Part shown: in pieces, positions 20,593 through 29,658 of the stretch
Position numbering within the stretch: the stretch's first letter is position 1
Layout: the number at the start of each line of letters is the position of its first letter
Assembly: GCF_015169395.1 (NCBI RefSeq)
Contig: NZ_CP063458.1
Span: 6,837,954-6,901,953, forward strand
DNA: 64,000 nucleotides
Source: Humisphaera borealis
Lineage (GTDB): Bacteria > Planctomycetota > Phycisphaerae > Tepidisphaerales > Tepidisphaeraceae
Reading direction: 5' to 3'
The notes under the pieces: model-generated
Database searches by the model: none
The model's input: the letters and a program-made list of their open reading frames with translations, nothing else
Told to the model about the DNA's origin: nothing
Translations under genes and position numbers: made by a program

Positions 20593-21687
20593 ATGAGAAT
20601 GCTACCTGTCTGCGCGCTGTTGATGTCAGTTGCCCTGGCGACTCCGGCAGTCGTTGCGATCGAATATCCTTATCATACCGCCGAGCCCCAGAAGACCGGC
20701 TGGCCGCTGACCGCGGAGGAGCGCGCCTACGTCGTAAACAAGCCGGAGTATGACCGCCGGCCAGGGCGCGAATCAAACAAGCATCTTCCGGCGCTCTGGC
20801 CGGTTGTTCCAAGCGCAGGGTTCTGGGGCGGGACGAGTTGGCTGGATACGCACGCGAAGCTTGTGGACTACGTGCAGGCGAACAAGGGGCCGATCGACGT
20901 CCTGCTGGTCGGCGATAGCATCACCCAGCAGTGGGGCAGCCCGCTGGATAAGGGGGTGCTCAACGATGCCTGGAAGAAGCACTTCGCGAACTACAAAACC
21001 ATCAACATCGGCATTGGAGGCGACAAGTCACAGAACGTCCTCTGGCGGCTGGATCACGGCGGTGTGGAAGGGCTGGAGCCGAAAGTCATCATCTTGATGA
21101 TCGGCAACAACAACATGTTCTTTACACCGGAAACCGGCGTGGAGGCTGCCGCCAAGGGCGTGCAGATGTGCGTGGCGAATGTCCGCGAGAAGTTTCCCAA
21201 TGCCGAGGTGATCGCGGCACAGATTCTGCCGTGCCATGCGCCGGGCGTCGCCTTTTATGAGGACATCAAGAAGACCAACACCGCGATCACCGCGCTGAAG
21301 CTCGACAGCGATCCAAAGGTGCACGTGATTGACCTGTGGGGCGATTTCACCAATGCCGATGGCACCATCAAGAAGGCCCTCTTCACGCCCGACAACATCC
21401 ACCTCTCACTGGAAGGCTACGCCGTCTTTGCCGAGCGATTGAAGCCGTTGCTCGACAAGTTCATCGGCGGCAAGGGGCTCGGTGGCGACGTGGTGATTCC
21501 CACGAAGAAGGCCGCCGCCGCCGCTTCGCCCGACATTGCCGATTTCGCCGGCGACTTCATCCGCCTGGATGGGACTCTGAAGTCTGAGCTATATGCCGAC
21601 AAACACCTCCACCCCAACGAGGCTGGCTATGAGATTCTCGCGAGCAGACTCAAGCCGTTGATCGAGAAGGCATTCGGCGGCAAGTAA
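20593..21687 (+). CDS. SGNH/GDSL hydrolase (PAF-acetylhydrolase-like), with remnant of a second domain
   Basis: A 364-residue secreted esterase. The ATG at 20593 is preferred (AAAGG about 10 bases upstream and a cleaner signal peptide, MRMLPVCALLMSVALATPAV); ATG 20572, overlapping the DUF1501 stop, is the alternative. The catalytic serine is in LLVGDSITQQWG (Ser109), the oxyanion Gly in NIGIGGDK, Asn in MIGNNN, and the Asp/His pair in FTPDNIHLSLEG. After domain 1 there is a 45-residue tail, DFAGDFIRLDGTLKSELYA then DKHLHPNEAGYEI, that matches the last 45 residues of the second SGNH domain of the island protein at 38497-40398. This gene therefore looks like an internal-deletion form of a two-domain ancestor. 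The natural substrate is probably an acetylated glycan, by inference. Confidence 0.83.
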   Translation: MRMLPVCALLMSVALATPAVVAIEYPYHTAEPQKTGWPLTAEERAYVVNKPEYDRRPGRESNKHLPALWPVVPSAGFWGGTSWLDTHAKLVDYVQANKGPIDVLLVGDSITQQWGSPLDKGVLNDAWKKHFANYKTINIGIGGDKSQNVLWRLDHGGVEGLEPKVIILMIGNNNMFFTPETGVEAAAKGVQMCVANVREKFPNAEVIAAQILPCHAPGVAFYEDIKKTNTAITALKLDSDPKVHVIDLWGDFTNADGTIKKALFTPDNIHLSLEGYAVFAERLKPLLDKFIGGKGLGGDVVIPTKKAAAAASPDIADFAGDFIRLDGTLKSELYADKHLHPNEAGYEILASRLKPLIEKAFGGK

Positions 21688-21689
21688 AC

Positions 21690-24287
21690 ATGCGATATCT
21701 GTCACCAATCTTGGCGCTGTTGCTGGCGGCGCGCTTGACGCCAAGCGCCACGGCTGCGCCACCTCCGGCCGCCTTTCTGGAACAGCACTGCTATAGCTGC
21801 CATGACGGCGACGCGAAGAAAGGGGGGATCGACCTCACGGCGTTGAAGTTGCAACTGGATGACCGTGACGCGTTCCAAACCTGGGTCAAGGTTCACGACG
21901 CCGTCGCGAACGGCGATATGCCGCCGAAAAAGAAGCCGCGTCCATCTGAAGCCGATTCCAGTAGATTTCTGGCCGATCTCGACAAAGCACTCGTTGCCGC
22001 GGACGAATCGCGCATCGCGCGCCAAGGCCGCGCGACCTTTCGTCGGCTGACACGAGTGGAGTATGAGAATGCGGTACGAGACCTGCTCGACTTGCCGCAT
22101 CTCGAGATCAAAGAAATCCTGCCCGCCGATGGCTCCCGGCACGGCTTCGATAAGGTCGGCGAGGCGCTGGACCTGTCGCACGTGCAACTGGCCAGGTACC
22201 TGGAGGCCGCCGACCGCGCATTGGATGCAGCGATCGCCACGCGTGTCACACCGCCGCCGGTCGTGAAACGAAGGATTTACCCGACGGAATCGTTCAAGTT
22301 TCACATGAATCTCAAGCTCGGCAGCGCCATCCTTCTGAAAGACGGGCAGCCCGATCCGATCTGGCCCGTGGCGAAGGAAAAGCACGATGCGCCGGACATG
22401 GCGACGATCAAGTCGCCGGACTTCTTCAAGCTCAAGCAATCCGTTGCGCTGCTGACGCCCAATCTTGAAGGCTGGCTCAAGAGCATGACCTTCGCCCCGA
22501 TGTTTGCGGGCAAGTACCGACTTCGGCTCTCGACATGGAGCTTCCACTGGAACGCCGGGAAGATCGAACCGCTGCCCGCGCCGCAGGCGGTTCGGCTGTA
22601 TGTGCATCCTCGGACGCTCGGCTACTTCGATGCCCCGTCACTCGCCCCGACGGTCCACGAGATCACCCCGTGGCTGGAGATGGGGGACGAGGTCATCTTT
22701 GACCCGGCGTCGTTCTTCTGGACGGGCCTGCAGATTCACCAGCGCAAGGGTGGCGGCGGCTTGCACGTCGGGCCGGCGGTGGTCGTGGACTGGATGGAGG
22801 TCGAGGGACCGCTGTACGAGCAATGGCCTCCGGAAAGTCATCGCCGTCTGTTTGGTGACCTGCCGCTGAAGCCGTTCGACGCCGCGACCGGTCTCAAACC
22901 GCCCACTCACGCGGCACCCGTTCAGAAGCTGGGCTATGGTTGGCCCAAGCCCTGGGAGATTCCGCCCGGCGACTCCAAGCCACAACCGCTCGTCACCGTG
23001 GCCAGTCCCGCACCGCTGGAGGACGCGAAGCGGCTGCTGGCAAACTTCCTCCCGCGCGCGTTCCGTCGTGATGTGAGCGACGCCGAGATCATGAGGTATG
23101 TGGGTCTCGTCCAGCAGCGCCTGGAGAAGAAGGACTGCTTCGAACTTGCGATGCGTCACGCCTACAAGGCTGCTCTGACGTCCACTCAATTCCTGTTCCG
23201 CAAGGAAGCCCCCGGCACGCTAGACGATCTTGCCCTGGCCACTCGGTTGTCTTTCTGGCTGTGGAATTCCACGCCCGATGCCCAGCTGCTCAGCCTCGCG
23301 AAGCAGAACCAGCTGCACGAGCCTGAGACGCTTCACGCCCAGGTCGAGCGATTGCTCTCAGACCCGCGCAGCGATCGCTTCATCACGGAGTTCCTCGATC
23401 AATGGCTCAAACTCCGGGACATCGATGCGACCGATCCCGACCAGGCTCTCTATCCGGAATACCATCTGTATCTGAAGGAATCGATGCTCGCCGAATCGCG
23501 GGCCTTCTTTCGCGAACTCATCGCAAAGGATTTGCCAGCCGTAAACATCGTCGCGAGCGACTTTGCGATGCTCAATCAGCGGCTCGCCGGGCATTACGGC
23601 ATCAAAGACGTTGTCGGTAACGCGATCCGTCGAGTGCCGTTGCCGCCCGACAGCCACCGCGGGGGCTTTCTCACCCAGGCCTCCGTTCTGAAGGTGACCG
23701 CCAACGGCACGGTATCGTCGCCCGTCGTGCGCGGGGTCTTCGTCACCGAGCGCCTCCTCGGCCGTCCTATTCCGCCCGTTCCGCCAGGCGTCGCAGCGAT
23801 CGACCCCGACACGCGCGGCGCCACCACCATCCGCGAGCAGCTTGCCAAGCATCGCACTGACGCCAGTTGTGCAGCTTGCCATTTGAAAATGGACCCGCCC
23901 GGTCTGGCCCTCGAGAGTTACGACGTCATCGGCGGATATCGCGACCGGTATCGCTCCCTCGACAAAGGAACGTCCGGCGGTTTCAAGTTCCCCGACGGCC
24001 AAGGCGTGCGATACAAAGCTGGCCCACCCGTCGATGCCAGCGGCGAAACTGCGCAGGCGGAGCCCTTCCAGAACTTCGCCGACTTTCAGCGGCTTACCGT
24101 CGCCAAGCCCGAGACGGTCGCACGGGCCTTTGCGGCTCAGATGATCACGTACGCGACCGGTGCGGAACCCGGGTATGCCGACCGCCGTGAGGTCGATCGG
24201 ATCCTGTCGGAGACCAAGGCGCAGCAGTACGGCATCCGGTCGCTGGTTCACGCCGTTTCGCAGAGCCGACTGTTTCAACACAAGTAG
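21690..24287 (+). CDS. DUF1587/1592/1588/1585 cytochrome-type secreted protein
   Basis: An 865-residue protein starting two bases after the SGNH stop. The signal peptide is MRYLSPILALLLAARLTPSA. Heme site C34-YS-C37-H38 is followed by DUF1587 (FRRLTRVEYENAVRDLLDLP), one beta-sandwich module ending VVVDWMEVEGPLYE, DUF1595 (RAFRRDVSDAEIMRYVGLV), DUF1592 (LALATRLSFWLWNSTPDAQ), DUF1588 (DASCAACHLKMDPPGLALES) and DUF1585. It has the usual length for the family, unlike the 1340-residue relative upstream. A fragment of a close homolog of its C-terminus occurs on the island at 40437-40718. Confidence 0.88.
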   Translation: MRYLSPILALLLAARLTPSATAAPPPAAFLEQHCYSCHDGDAKKGGIDLTALKLQLDDRDAFQTWVKVHDAVANGDMPPKKKPRPSEADSSRFLADLDKALVAADESRIARQGRATFRRLTRVEYENAVRDLLDLPHLEIKEILPADGSRHGFDKVGEALDLSHVQLARYLEAADRALDAAIATRVTPPPVVKRRIYPTESFKFHMNLKLGSAILLKDGQPDPIWPVAKEKHDAPDMATIKSPDFFKLKQSVALLTPNLEGWLKSMTFAPMFAGKYRLRLSTWSFHWNAGKIEPLPAPQAVRLYVHPRTLGYFDAPSLAPTVHEITPWLEMGDEVIFDPASFFWTGLQIHQRKGGGGLHVGPAVVVDWMEVEGPLYEQWPPESHRRLFGDLPLKPFDAATGLKPPTHAAPVQKLGYGWPKPWEIPPGDSKPQPLVTVASPAPLEDAKRLLANFLPRAFRRDVSDAEIMRYVGLVQQRLEKKDCFELAMRHAYKAALTSTQFLFRKEAPGTLDDLALATRLSFWLWNSTPDAQLLSLAKQNQLHEPETLHAQVERLLSDPRSDRFITEFLDQWLKLRDIDATDPDQALYPEYHLYLKESMLAESRAFFRELIAKDLPAVNIVASDFAMLNQRLAGHYGIKDVVGNAIRRVPLPPDSHRGGFLTQASVLKVTANGTVSSPVVRGVFVTERLLGRPIPPVPPGVAAIDPDTRGATTIREQLAKHRTDASCAACHLKMDPPGLALESYDVIGGYRDRYRSLDKGTSGGFKFPDGQGVRYKAGPPVDASGETAQAEPFQNFADFQRLTVAKPETVARAFAAQMITYATGAEPGYADRREVDRILSETKAQQYGIRSLVHAVSQSRLFQHK

Positions 24288-24570
24288 CGATAGCGGCAGA
24301 GACGATCTGGTTCGCCTGCTCGACGCACCGGTAGATCGTTCCGCGGAGCGTCTCACGTTCTGTGTCAATGACTTCTGCGGTTGCTTCGATCGGCTGCAAA
24401 CCAAGCGGCCGCTTTGCTCGACTTATCGCCTTTGCTTCGTCACGCTCTGTGTATCGCGCTTCGCCGCCTTTGACGATGACGCGCCACCGCCGGTCGGCTC
24501 CACGGCTCAGGCCGGCGATCCGCTCGGCGGTGCTGGAGGTATAGGTTTTAGCGGGTCGTCCGGAGGGCAT
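24145..24570 (-). pseudogene. possible remnant of an integrase N-terminus, antiparallel to the tRNA
   Basis: The frame from ATG 24570 encodes MPSGRPAKTYTSSTAERIAG then LSRGADRRWRVIVKGG and YTERDEAKAISRA, a pattern like the N-terminal arm-binding region of planctomycete tyrosine recombinases. Only about 94 codons precede the end of the convergent DUF1592 gene; beyond that the frame is antisense to it. No catalytic domain is present. It may be debris of an earlier integration event next to this tRNA gene. Low certainty: the assignment rests on a short stretch. Confidence 0.35.
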
Positions 24571-24704
24571 CGCAATATCTACGTTGCAATCTCTGGATGT
24601 GCCGTATAATGCCTCCTTCAGACGGCTACTCGAGAAGTGTCGAAAATGATGTCGTAGATTCAAAGGCGTTTCTTGTAAGCGTCTGATATAAATAGGCTTC
24701 GAAT

Positions 24705-24779
<75 letters not shown>

Positions 24780-24896
24780 AGATAACTCAAGCCGAATCCA
24801 ATACTTGGATACCTTCCGACGGTCGGAAGAGCGGCACGAAGAGGACGGGTTTTTCTGGGTGATCCAGAGAAACCGAAAACCCTCGGAGTGTTCGCC

Positions 24897-26270
24897 ATGC
24901 CCCGACCGAAAGCTACCCACCCCGCGTACTGTCTGCACCGCCGAAGTGGTCGCGCCTACGCCACCATCGCCGGCAAGCAACACACCTTCCCGGGCCCGCA
25001 CGGGTCTGATGAATCTCGCTCTGCATACGACCTGCTGATTGCCCAATGGCTAAAGGGCGGACGCGTCTTGCCCGCCGTGAAGGGCGGCACCGGCCCCACC
25101 GTGTCGATGATCGCTTGCGACTTCTGGCGCTATGCGGAGAAGCGATACGTCGCCGCCGACGGCACCCCGACCGGCGAGGCGGAGAACTACCGCTACGCCC
25201 TGCGGATCCTCCGCAGGCTGTACGCCAACGTGCCGGCGGTTGAGTTCGGGCCGAAGAAACTAAAGGCGCTTCGAGAGTACGCGTTGATGGACCGGACGGA
25301 GCAGGACGATGAGGGGCGGGAAGTCGTCGTCGCGGGATGGTCGCGCACCTACTGCAATCGGCAAGTCGATCGCATTCAGAACATCTTCCGCTGGGCCGCG
25401 TCGGAAGAGCTGATTCCCGTGGCCGTGTCTCAGGCGCTCGATACCGTGGAATCACTCCGCTACGGCACCTCGGGCGCTCGCGAGACGGAAGCCGTCGTCG
25501 GTGTCCCTGATGCCCTGGTCGACGCGACGTTGCCCTTCCTTCCGCCGTCCATCGCCGCCGTCGTGAAACTCCAGCGCCTTACCGGCGCTCGCGGTGGGGA
25601 ACTGCTGAAGCTTCGGACCTGTGACATCGACATGACCGGCGACGTGTGGAAGTTCAAGCCGGCGGACCACAAGACAAAACACAAGGGCAAGGTCCGCGTC
25701 ATCCGCTTCGGGCCGCAGGCGAAAGACATCCTTACCGAGTTCCTCCGCCCCGATGTCCAGACCTACCTCTTCCGCCCCGTCGACGCCAACGCCTGGATGA
25801 TCGAGCAGGCGAAGAAACGAGCCGCGGACCGGAAGGCACCCCCGCCGACGCCTTCACGGTTGGCGCGGCTGGCCGATCGGAACGCGGTCGAGTTCCGTCC
25901 GAAGTACGATAAGAACGCCTACGCTCTGGCCGTCGCCCGTGCCTGTGTCGTCGCCTTCCCATTGCCGGGGGATCTGGCCCGCGTCAAGGTACCCTGTTTG
26001 AAGTCGAACGGCCGACGTCACCTTCGCTGGGAGACGCCCGAGGAATGGAAGGCCCGATTGGGCAACTGCTGGCTGGAAGTGATGCGGTGGCGTGACGATC
26101 ACCATTGGCACCCGCATATGCTGCGCCACGCCAGCGCATCGAAGATCCGGCGGGAGTCCGACCTGGACGCGAGCCGGATCATCCTGGGACATTCAGAGCA
26201 GGCGATGACCGAGCATTACGCCGAGGTTGATGATCGCCGAGCTGATGAGGTCATCGCCAAGCTGGGCTAG
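24897..26270 (+). CDS. int: tyrosine recombinase (island integrase)
   Basis: A 457-residue site-specific recombinase. ATG 24897 is preferred over GTG 24888 because a TCGGAG sits just upstream. The N-terminal segment (YCLHRRSGRAYATIAGKQHT) is the arm-type DNA-binding start seen in planctomycete integrases; a SAM-like core-binding domain covers about residues 70-180. Catalytic residues are visible: Arg in RLTGARGGELLKLR, His-x-x-Arg in HPHMLRHASASK, His in ILGHSEQAM and the nucleophile Tyr in TEHYAEVD. It lies immediately inside the tRNA-Gly attachment site and points into the island, so it is the likely integrase for this element. Confidence 0.93.
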   Translation: MPRPKATHPAYCLHRRSGRAYATIAGKQHTFPGPHGSDESRSAYDLLIAQWLKGGRVLPAVKGGTGPTVSMIACDFWRYAEKRYVAADGTPTGEAENYRYALRILRRLYANVPAVEFGPKKLKALREYALMDRTEQDDEGREVVVAGWSRTYCNRQVDRIQNIFRWAASEELIPVAVSQALDTVESLRYGTSGARETEAVVGVPDALVDATLPFLPPSIAAVVKLQRLTGARGGELLKLRTCDIDMTGDVWKFKPADHKTKHKGKVRVIRFGPQAKDILTEFLRPDVQTYLFRPVDANAWMIEQAKKRAADRKAPPPTPSRLARLADRNAVEFRPKYDKNAYALAVARACVVAFPLPGDLARVKVPCLKSNGRRHLRWETPEEWKARLGNCWLEVMRWRDDHHWHPHMLRHASASKIRRESDLDASRIILGHSEQAMTEHYAEVDDRRADEVIAKLG

Positions 26271-26390
26271 AATCAATTCCTTGGGCCGGCGGACTACTAA
26301 TTACCCGTCGCAATGCCCGTACAGCGTCGCCGCGCTCGTCACCTTGCGCGGCGCGCGGGACGGGAAGCCCTGCTTTCAGAGAGGTGACCC

Positions 26391-27329
26391 ATGCTCGATG
26401 AGCGTGACAACTTGCTTTCTTTGGCGAATCAATTGGACATACTTGATGAGTTACTTGATGAACTGGAAAGGTCCCGGCCGCACCGTCAAAGGCAGATTCC
26501 CGACGTGATAGCCGACGAGCGTAGTCGAAGAATTCTCAAGAGTTGTCTGGAAGAGCAGGCCAACCCTGATCCGGAATACGAAAGGGCTGCAAGCGAGTGG
26601 TTCCGCAAGGATGCGGAGCGACTAGCCAATGCGCGGAAGCCCGCCGGGAATGCTTATCCGAAGCGGTCAAAGAAGAAGACCTCACCTGTTCTCTTACAGG
26701 ACGATCCACTCTCGCCTGAAATTTCTCGCTTGGTCGTCTATGTCGGCGACAATTGCGAAAAAATCCGTCGCTTGAATAGGCTTATCCGGAAGGCCGATAC
26801 GATGGATCAATGCAACGATCGCTTGAGCAAGTTGCGAGACTTTGTCGTGGCTACCGTAGGAATGGCGTTGAAAGACCTTAAGTCCGCAAGGCTGCTGATG
26901 CCCGAGACCTTAGATGCGATGTTTCGTGGGATGTATAGCGCGCTCGCTGGCATCAACACAACGCTGGTGTACTGTGACCTTTCCCGGCAGCCGTTGCCGT
27001 TGTGTCCCAGGTTGACATCGCCAAGCTGGAATCACGACGCGTTACTGGAGGCGTCGGAATTGTGGAAGAAGCGTAGGTCCGTTATCGCCAATTCCCGCCG
27101 ACGCATCAGGCAATTCTGGCAAGAGGGAATGGACCTAGCGATCGCTGCGACGTCGAGTGACGCTCCTCGGATACCCCCTGCGATTCCTTTCCCGACCGCG
27201 ATTGCCGATGCTGATAATTCGACTCAGCACATTCCCCAGGACAAGCTAATCTCGCCGAAGCAGCAGGCCATCGACATCGGTATTAGGCTCTGTCTAATGG
27301 ACCCAGAATCCTCAAGTATTTCAGCATGA
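26391..27329 (+). CDS. hypothetical protein with IS-replaced C-terminus
   Basis: A 312-residue protein not recognised as any family. It is charged and largely helical by composition, with no signal peptide or membrane helix. GAGAGGTG just upstream of ATG 26391 supports the start. The insertion sequence at 27286 replaced its end: residues 299-312 (RLCLMDPESSSISA) are read from the IS. Joining the flanks without the IS would give 13 different final residues (SREPIQFPRDTCL) before a TGA at 28253-28255, so the original length was about the same. Codon use is less GC-biased than the flanking chromosome. Confidence 0.6.
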   Translation: MLDERDNLLSLANQLDILDELLDELERSRPHRQRQIPDVIADERSRRILKSCLEEQANPDPEYERAASEWFRKDAERLANARKPAGNAYPKRSKKKTSPVLLQDDPLSPEISRLVVYVGDNCEKIRRLNRLIRKADTMDQCNDRLSKLRDFVVATVGMALKDLKSARLLMPETLDAMFRGMYSALAGINTTLVYCDLSRQPLPLCPRLTSPSWNHDALLEASELWKKRRSVIANSRRRIRQFWQEGMDLAIAATSSDAPRIPPAIPFPTAIADADNSTQHIPQDKLISPKQQAIDIGIRLCLMDPESSSISA

Positions 27330-28122
27330 TTCCGAGTTTTACGAAGCCAAGGAAGCTTAGTCCGAGCTTTTCGTACCGGGTGGCCAGTCTCCGGCACTCT
27401 TTCAATCAGCCCACGGCCTGCTCGATGCGGGATCGTTTCCGGTAGGTTTTCTTGTCGAAACGTTCGCCTATGGGGCGTTTCTGGTTGCTCTTTCGCGGGA
27501 TGACCGGCTCGATGCCGCAGTCTTTGAGGAACTCGCGAGTTGATTCGTAGCTGTATCCCTTGTCGCCTGCCAGTTGATCGGGCCAGCCGATCCGACGAGG
27601 TCTGCGGACACTGTGGATCAGGTTGTGGAGTTGCGTCGATTCGTGCGTCTGACCGGCCGTGAGGGTGGCTCCGAGGATAAGGCCCTTGCCGTCAGTAACC
27701 AGGTGGAGTTTCGATCCCCATCCGCCGCGGCTGCGGCCCAAATGGTGGTCGTCGGGTTCGAGGGTGTCGAGCGGGTGCTTTTTTTTGCGAGCACCGGCCG
27801 CGGCCCGGCCGGCGCGGATGTTCGTGCCGTCGACCAGCCACAGGTCCCAGTCGATCTTGCCGGCCTTGTCCAGTCGGATCTGAAGGGCCTTGAGGATCTT
27901 GTCGAAGGTGCCGTCGCGACGCCAGCGGTTGAAGCGTTGGTTGACCGTTCCGAACTTGCCGTAGCGTTCGGGCAGGTCACGCCAAGGAGCGCCCGAGCGG
28001 AGAATCCAGAGCATGCCGTTGAGGACGGTGCGATGATTGAGCCACTTGCCGCCGCGAGCCTGCCTGGGAAACAGGTCCTTGAGAAGGGCCCATTGATCGT
28101 CCGTGATTTCGTAGCGAGCCAT
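27283..28122 (-). pseudogene. IS5-family transposase interrupted by an in-frame TGA
   Basis: A DDE transposase of the IS5 (IS427-like) type. ATG 28122 (MARYEITDDQWALLKDLFP) has GGAGG six bases upstream. Catalytic Asp in LVDGTNIRA, Asp in LAGDKGYSY and Glu in RSRIEQAVG are all present. Directly after QAVG a TGA (27408-27406) stands where the family has Trp (GWLKE), and the frame then continues LKECRRLATRYEKLGLSFLG for 40 codons to the IS end, where the target site supplies TAA. The single nonsense change removes the C-terminal 41 residues; activity is doubtful. Confidence 0.85.
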
Positions 28123-28212
28123 CAGAACCTCCGTGTGGAGGCAGCATGGCATGCAATAATAGAAAGCGCAATTCCTAACGAGCGCCGAACTTGGCATCCA
28201 TTAGACAGAGCC
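27286..28212 (-). mobile_element. IS5-family insertion sequence, 927 bp
   Basis: Perfect 16-bp terminal inverted repeats, GGCTCTGTCTAATGGA at 27286-27301 and its complement at 28197-28212, enclose one transposase gene. The flanking TA (27284-27285 and 28213-28214) is the probable target duplication, as in several IS5 subgroups; the neighbouring bases leave room for a one-base shift. The IS inserted where two convergent genes meet, altering the C-terminus of the left one. Confidence 0.88.
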
Positions 28213-28829
28213 TAGCCGTGAACCCATACAGTTTCCCCGCGATACATGCCTATGAAGGTTGTGTCGTCAATAATTTGAATTATCGCGACCGACTGCTGTA
28301 GCAACCCGTATCCCTCGGTCTGGAGGACGCCGATGGGCCTTCTGGCTACGGCCAGCCTCCGTTCTCTATCTCGAACTGCTTGGTCTATTTCTCTGGATCG
28401 CTCTAGGTTCTTTGTTGTTTCGGCTGCAATGCCAGCCGCCCATCTCGCTTTTAATGTTGCGTGAGACTGCGCGTCATCAAGCATGGTCCGCCGCGCCGAC
28501 TCCACGGATTGATCCTTGCTGATCTCCGTCTCTACGAATGCGTTCAGTGCAGATCGGGCCTCCAAAAGAATCTTGGCGGCCTGAGTCCTCGCTTCATCGC
28601 CAGCGTCCCTGAGTTTCTCCAGCTTTGCCTCGGCCACTTCGACTGCCTTTTTCCGGTCGCGATACTCCGCGCTCGCCGAGACAACTGAAACTACCCTGGC
28701 TCGCTCAGTTTGGTATGCAGTGGCGGATTTGCTTGCCCTCGCCGCGGCGATGCTCATCTCCTCGTACAGCCCGGCGCGTGCGGAAGAGGAGAGCAACGCG
28801 ATCCCTACTATGAACGCTATCAACTTCAT
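28212..28829 (-). CDS. hypothetical secreted coiled-coil protein
   Basis: A 205-residue protein. ATG 28829 is chosen because it starts a signal peptide (MKLIAFIVGIALLSSSARAG). The mature part is a long Ala/Glu/Arg-rich helix, probably coiled coil (KAVEVAEAKLEKLRDAGDEA, ERSREIDQAVRDRERRLAVA), ending in a small beta-rich tail (QIIDDTTFIGMYRGETVWVHG). The stop is TAG, formed at the edge of the IS; without the IS the same position would read TAA, so the protein is not truncated. The frame is open upstream to 29048. No family recognised. Confidence 0.6.
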   Translation of the reverse strand: MKLIAFIVGIALLSSSARAGLYEEMSIAAARASKSATAYQTERARVVSVVSASAEYRDRKKAVEVAEAKLEKLRDAGDEARTQAAKILLEARSALNAFVETEISKDQSVESARRTMLDDAQSHATLKARWAAGIAAETTKNLERSREIDQAVRDRERRLAVARRPIGVLQTEGYGLLQQSVAIIQIIDDTTFIGMYRGETVWVHG

Positions 28830-29157
28830 ACTTCCCAACCCATTCTTCCTGCGTGCGCGAACGTACAGGTAGACGATTACCCCGTCGATCGCGAGCCCAA
28901 TGAAAATCCCGCCGTATCCACTTCCTTTGTCGCTGGCGAGTGGCGCGACGTGTGTTTTCCCGCAAACACCACACGTTCCGCCGCCGCTGTTGCAGTAGTG
29001 CATGAAGTACATGCGCGGCAGCCCGTGACCCAAGTTGTGCCGCTGCAAAGCACAGCGGCACGACGATCACCGCCGGGATGATGATGCGTTGCAGCCGCGC
29101 GTCCACTTCCACCCCTGTAGTTTCAAGGTGACGGTCATTACTCGGGATGTGAACCAT
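28830..29157 (-). other. possible small Cys-containing membrane protein split by a frameshift
   Basis: Upstream of the secreted protein, one frame from ATG 29157 begins MVHIPSNDRHLETTGVEVDA and a hydrophobic stretch IIIPAVIVVPLCFAAA. A second frame continues protein-like from about 29048 with MHYCNSGGGTCGVCGKTH and a membrane helix GGIFIGLAIDGVIVYLYV, running in frame into the next gene. A plus/minus-one shift near 29045 would join them. This is suggestive only; no homolog was recognised. Confidence 0.3.
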
Positions 29158-29200
29158 AGTTCACAGACGCCAGCCTAGTCAAGCAATAGCGTGCTGCGGA

Positions 29201-29407
29201 GTGTTGGGTAAAGAGCTCTACAACGCTCGCAAGAAGGCAGCCCTTTCGCAGGAAGTGGTGGCTGCTCGCGCTGGCATTTCGAGGGAGTACTTGAGCCAGC
29301 TCGAAAACGACAAGAAGTCGCCGACCGTTCGAGTGTTCCTGAATCTCTGTCGCGCGTTGGGCGTTTCGGCTTCGCGTTTGATCGAGAAGCTGGATAAAGC
29401 GGGTTAA
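29201..29407 (+). CDS. small XRE-family HTH regulator
   Basis: A 68-residue single-domain repressor-type protein, GTG start at 29201 (TTG 29204 possible). The helix-turn-helix is textbook: LYNARKKAALSQEVVAARAG then ISREYLSQLENDKKSPTVRV and a final LCRALGVSASRLIEKL. It covers the whole Cro/CI-type domain with nothing else, as in element-borne regulators. It is divergent from the secreted coiled-coil gene and 251 bases before the lipoprotein operon; which promoter it controls cannot be told. Confidence 0.88.
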   Translation: MLGKELYNARKKAALSQEVVAARAGISREYLSQLENDKKSPTVRVFLNLCRALGVSASRLIEKLDKAG

Positions 29408-29658
29408 CTGTCAACCATATCGCGACCTCAACGCCTCTCTGGTGCAAGAGTGAGATATCCCGTTTCTGCCGCACGAAACGCTGTCTAGCCGGCCGCGTCA
29501 AAACGTTCATGAGAACCCATCCCCGCCTCGCGCCCTGCCTCGCCAACGCGGAATCAAATTTCCTAACAGTGAAATGGCATTTCTTGTATCGGTCGTGTAA
29601 AGCTATGGTCGAGAAGCGGTGAGGCTTCGTCCTGTCGGAAACTGTACCTGGGGATCTC

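Noticed and set aside
27406..27408. TGA in the transposase as selenocysteine or programmed readthrough
   Set aside because: No reason for selenocysteine in an IS5 transposase and family members have Trp; a simple nonsense mutation explains it.
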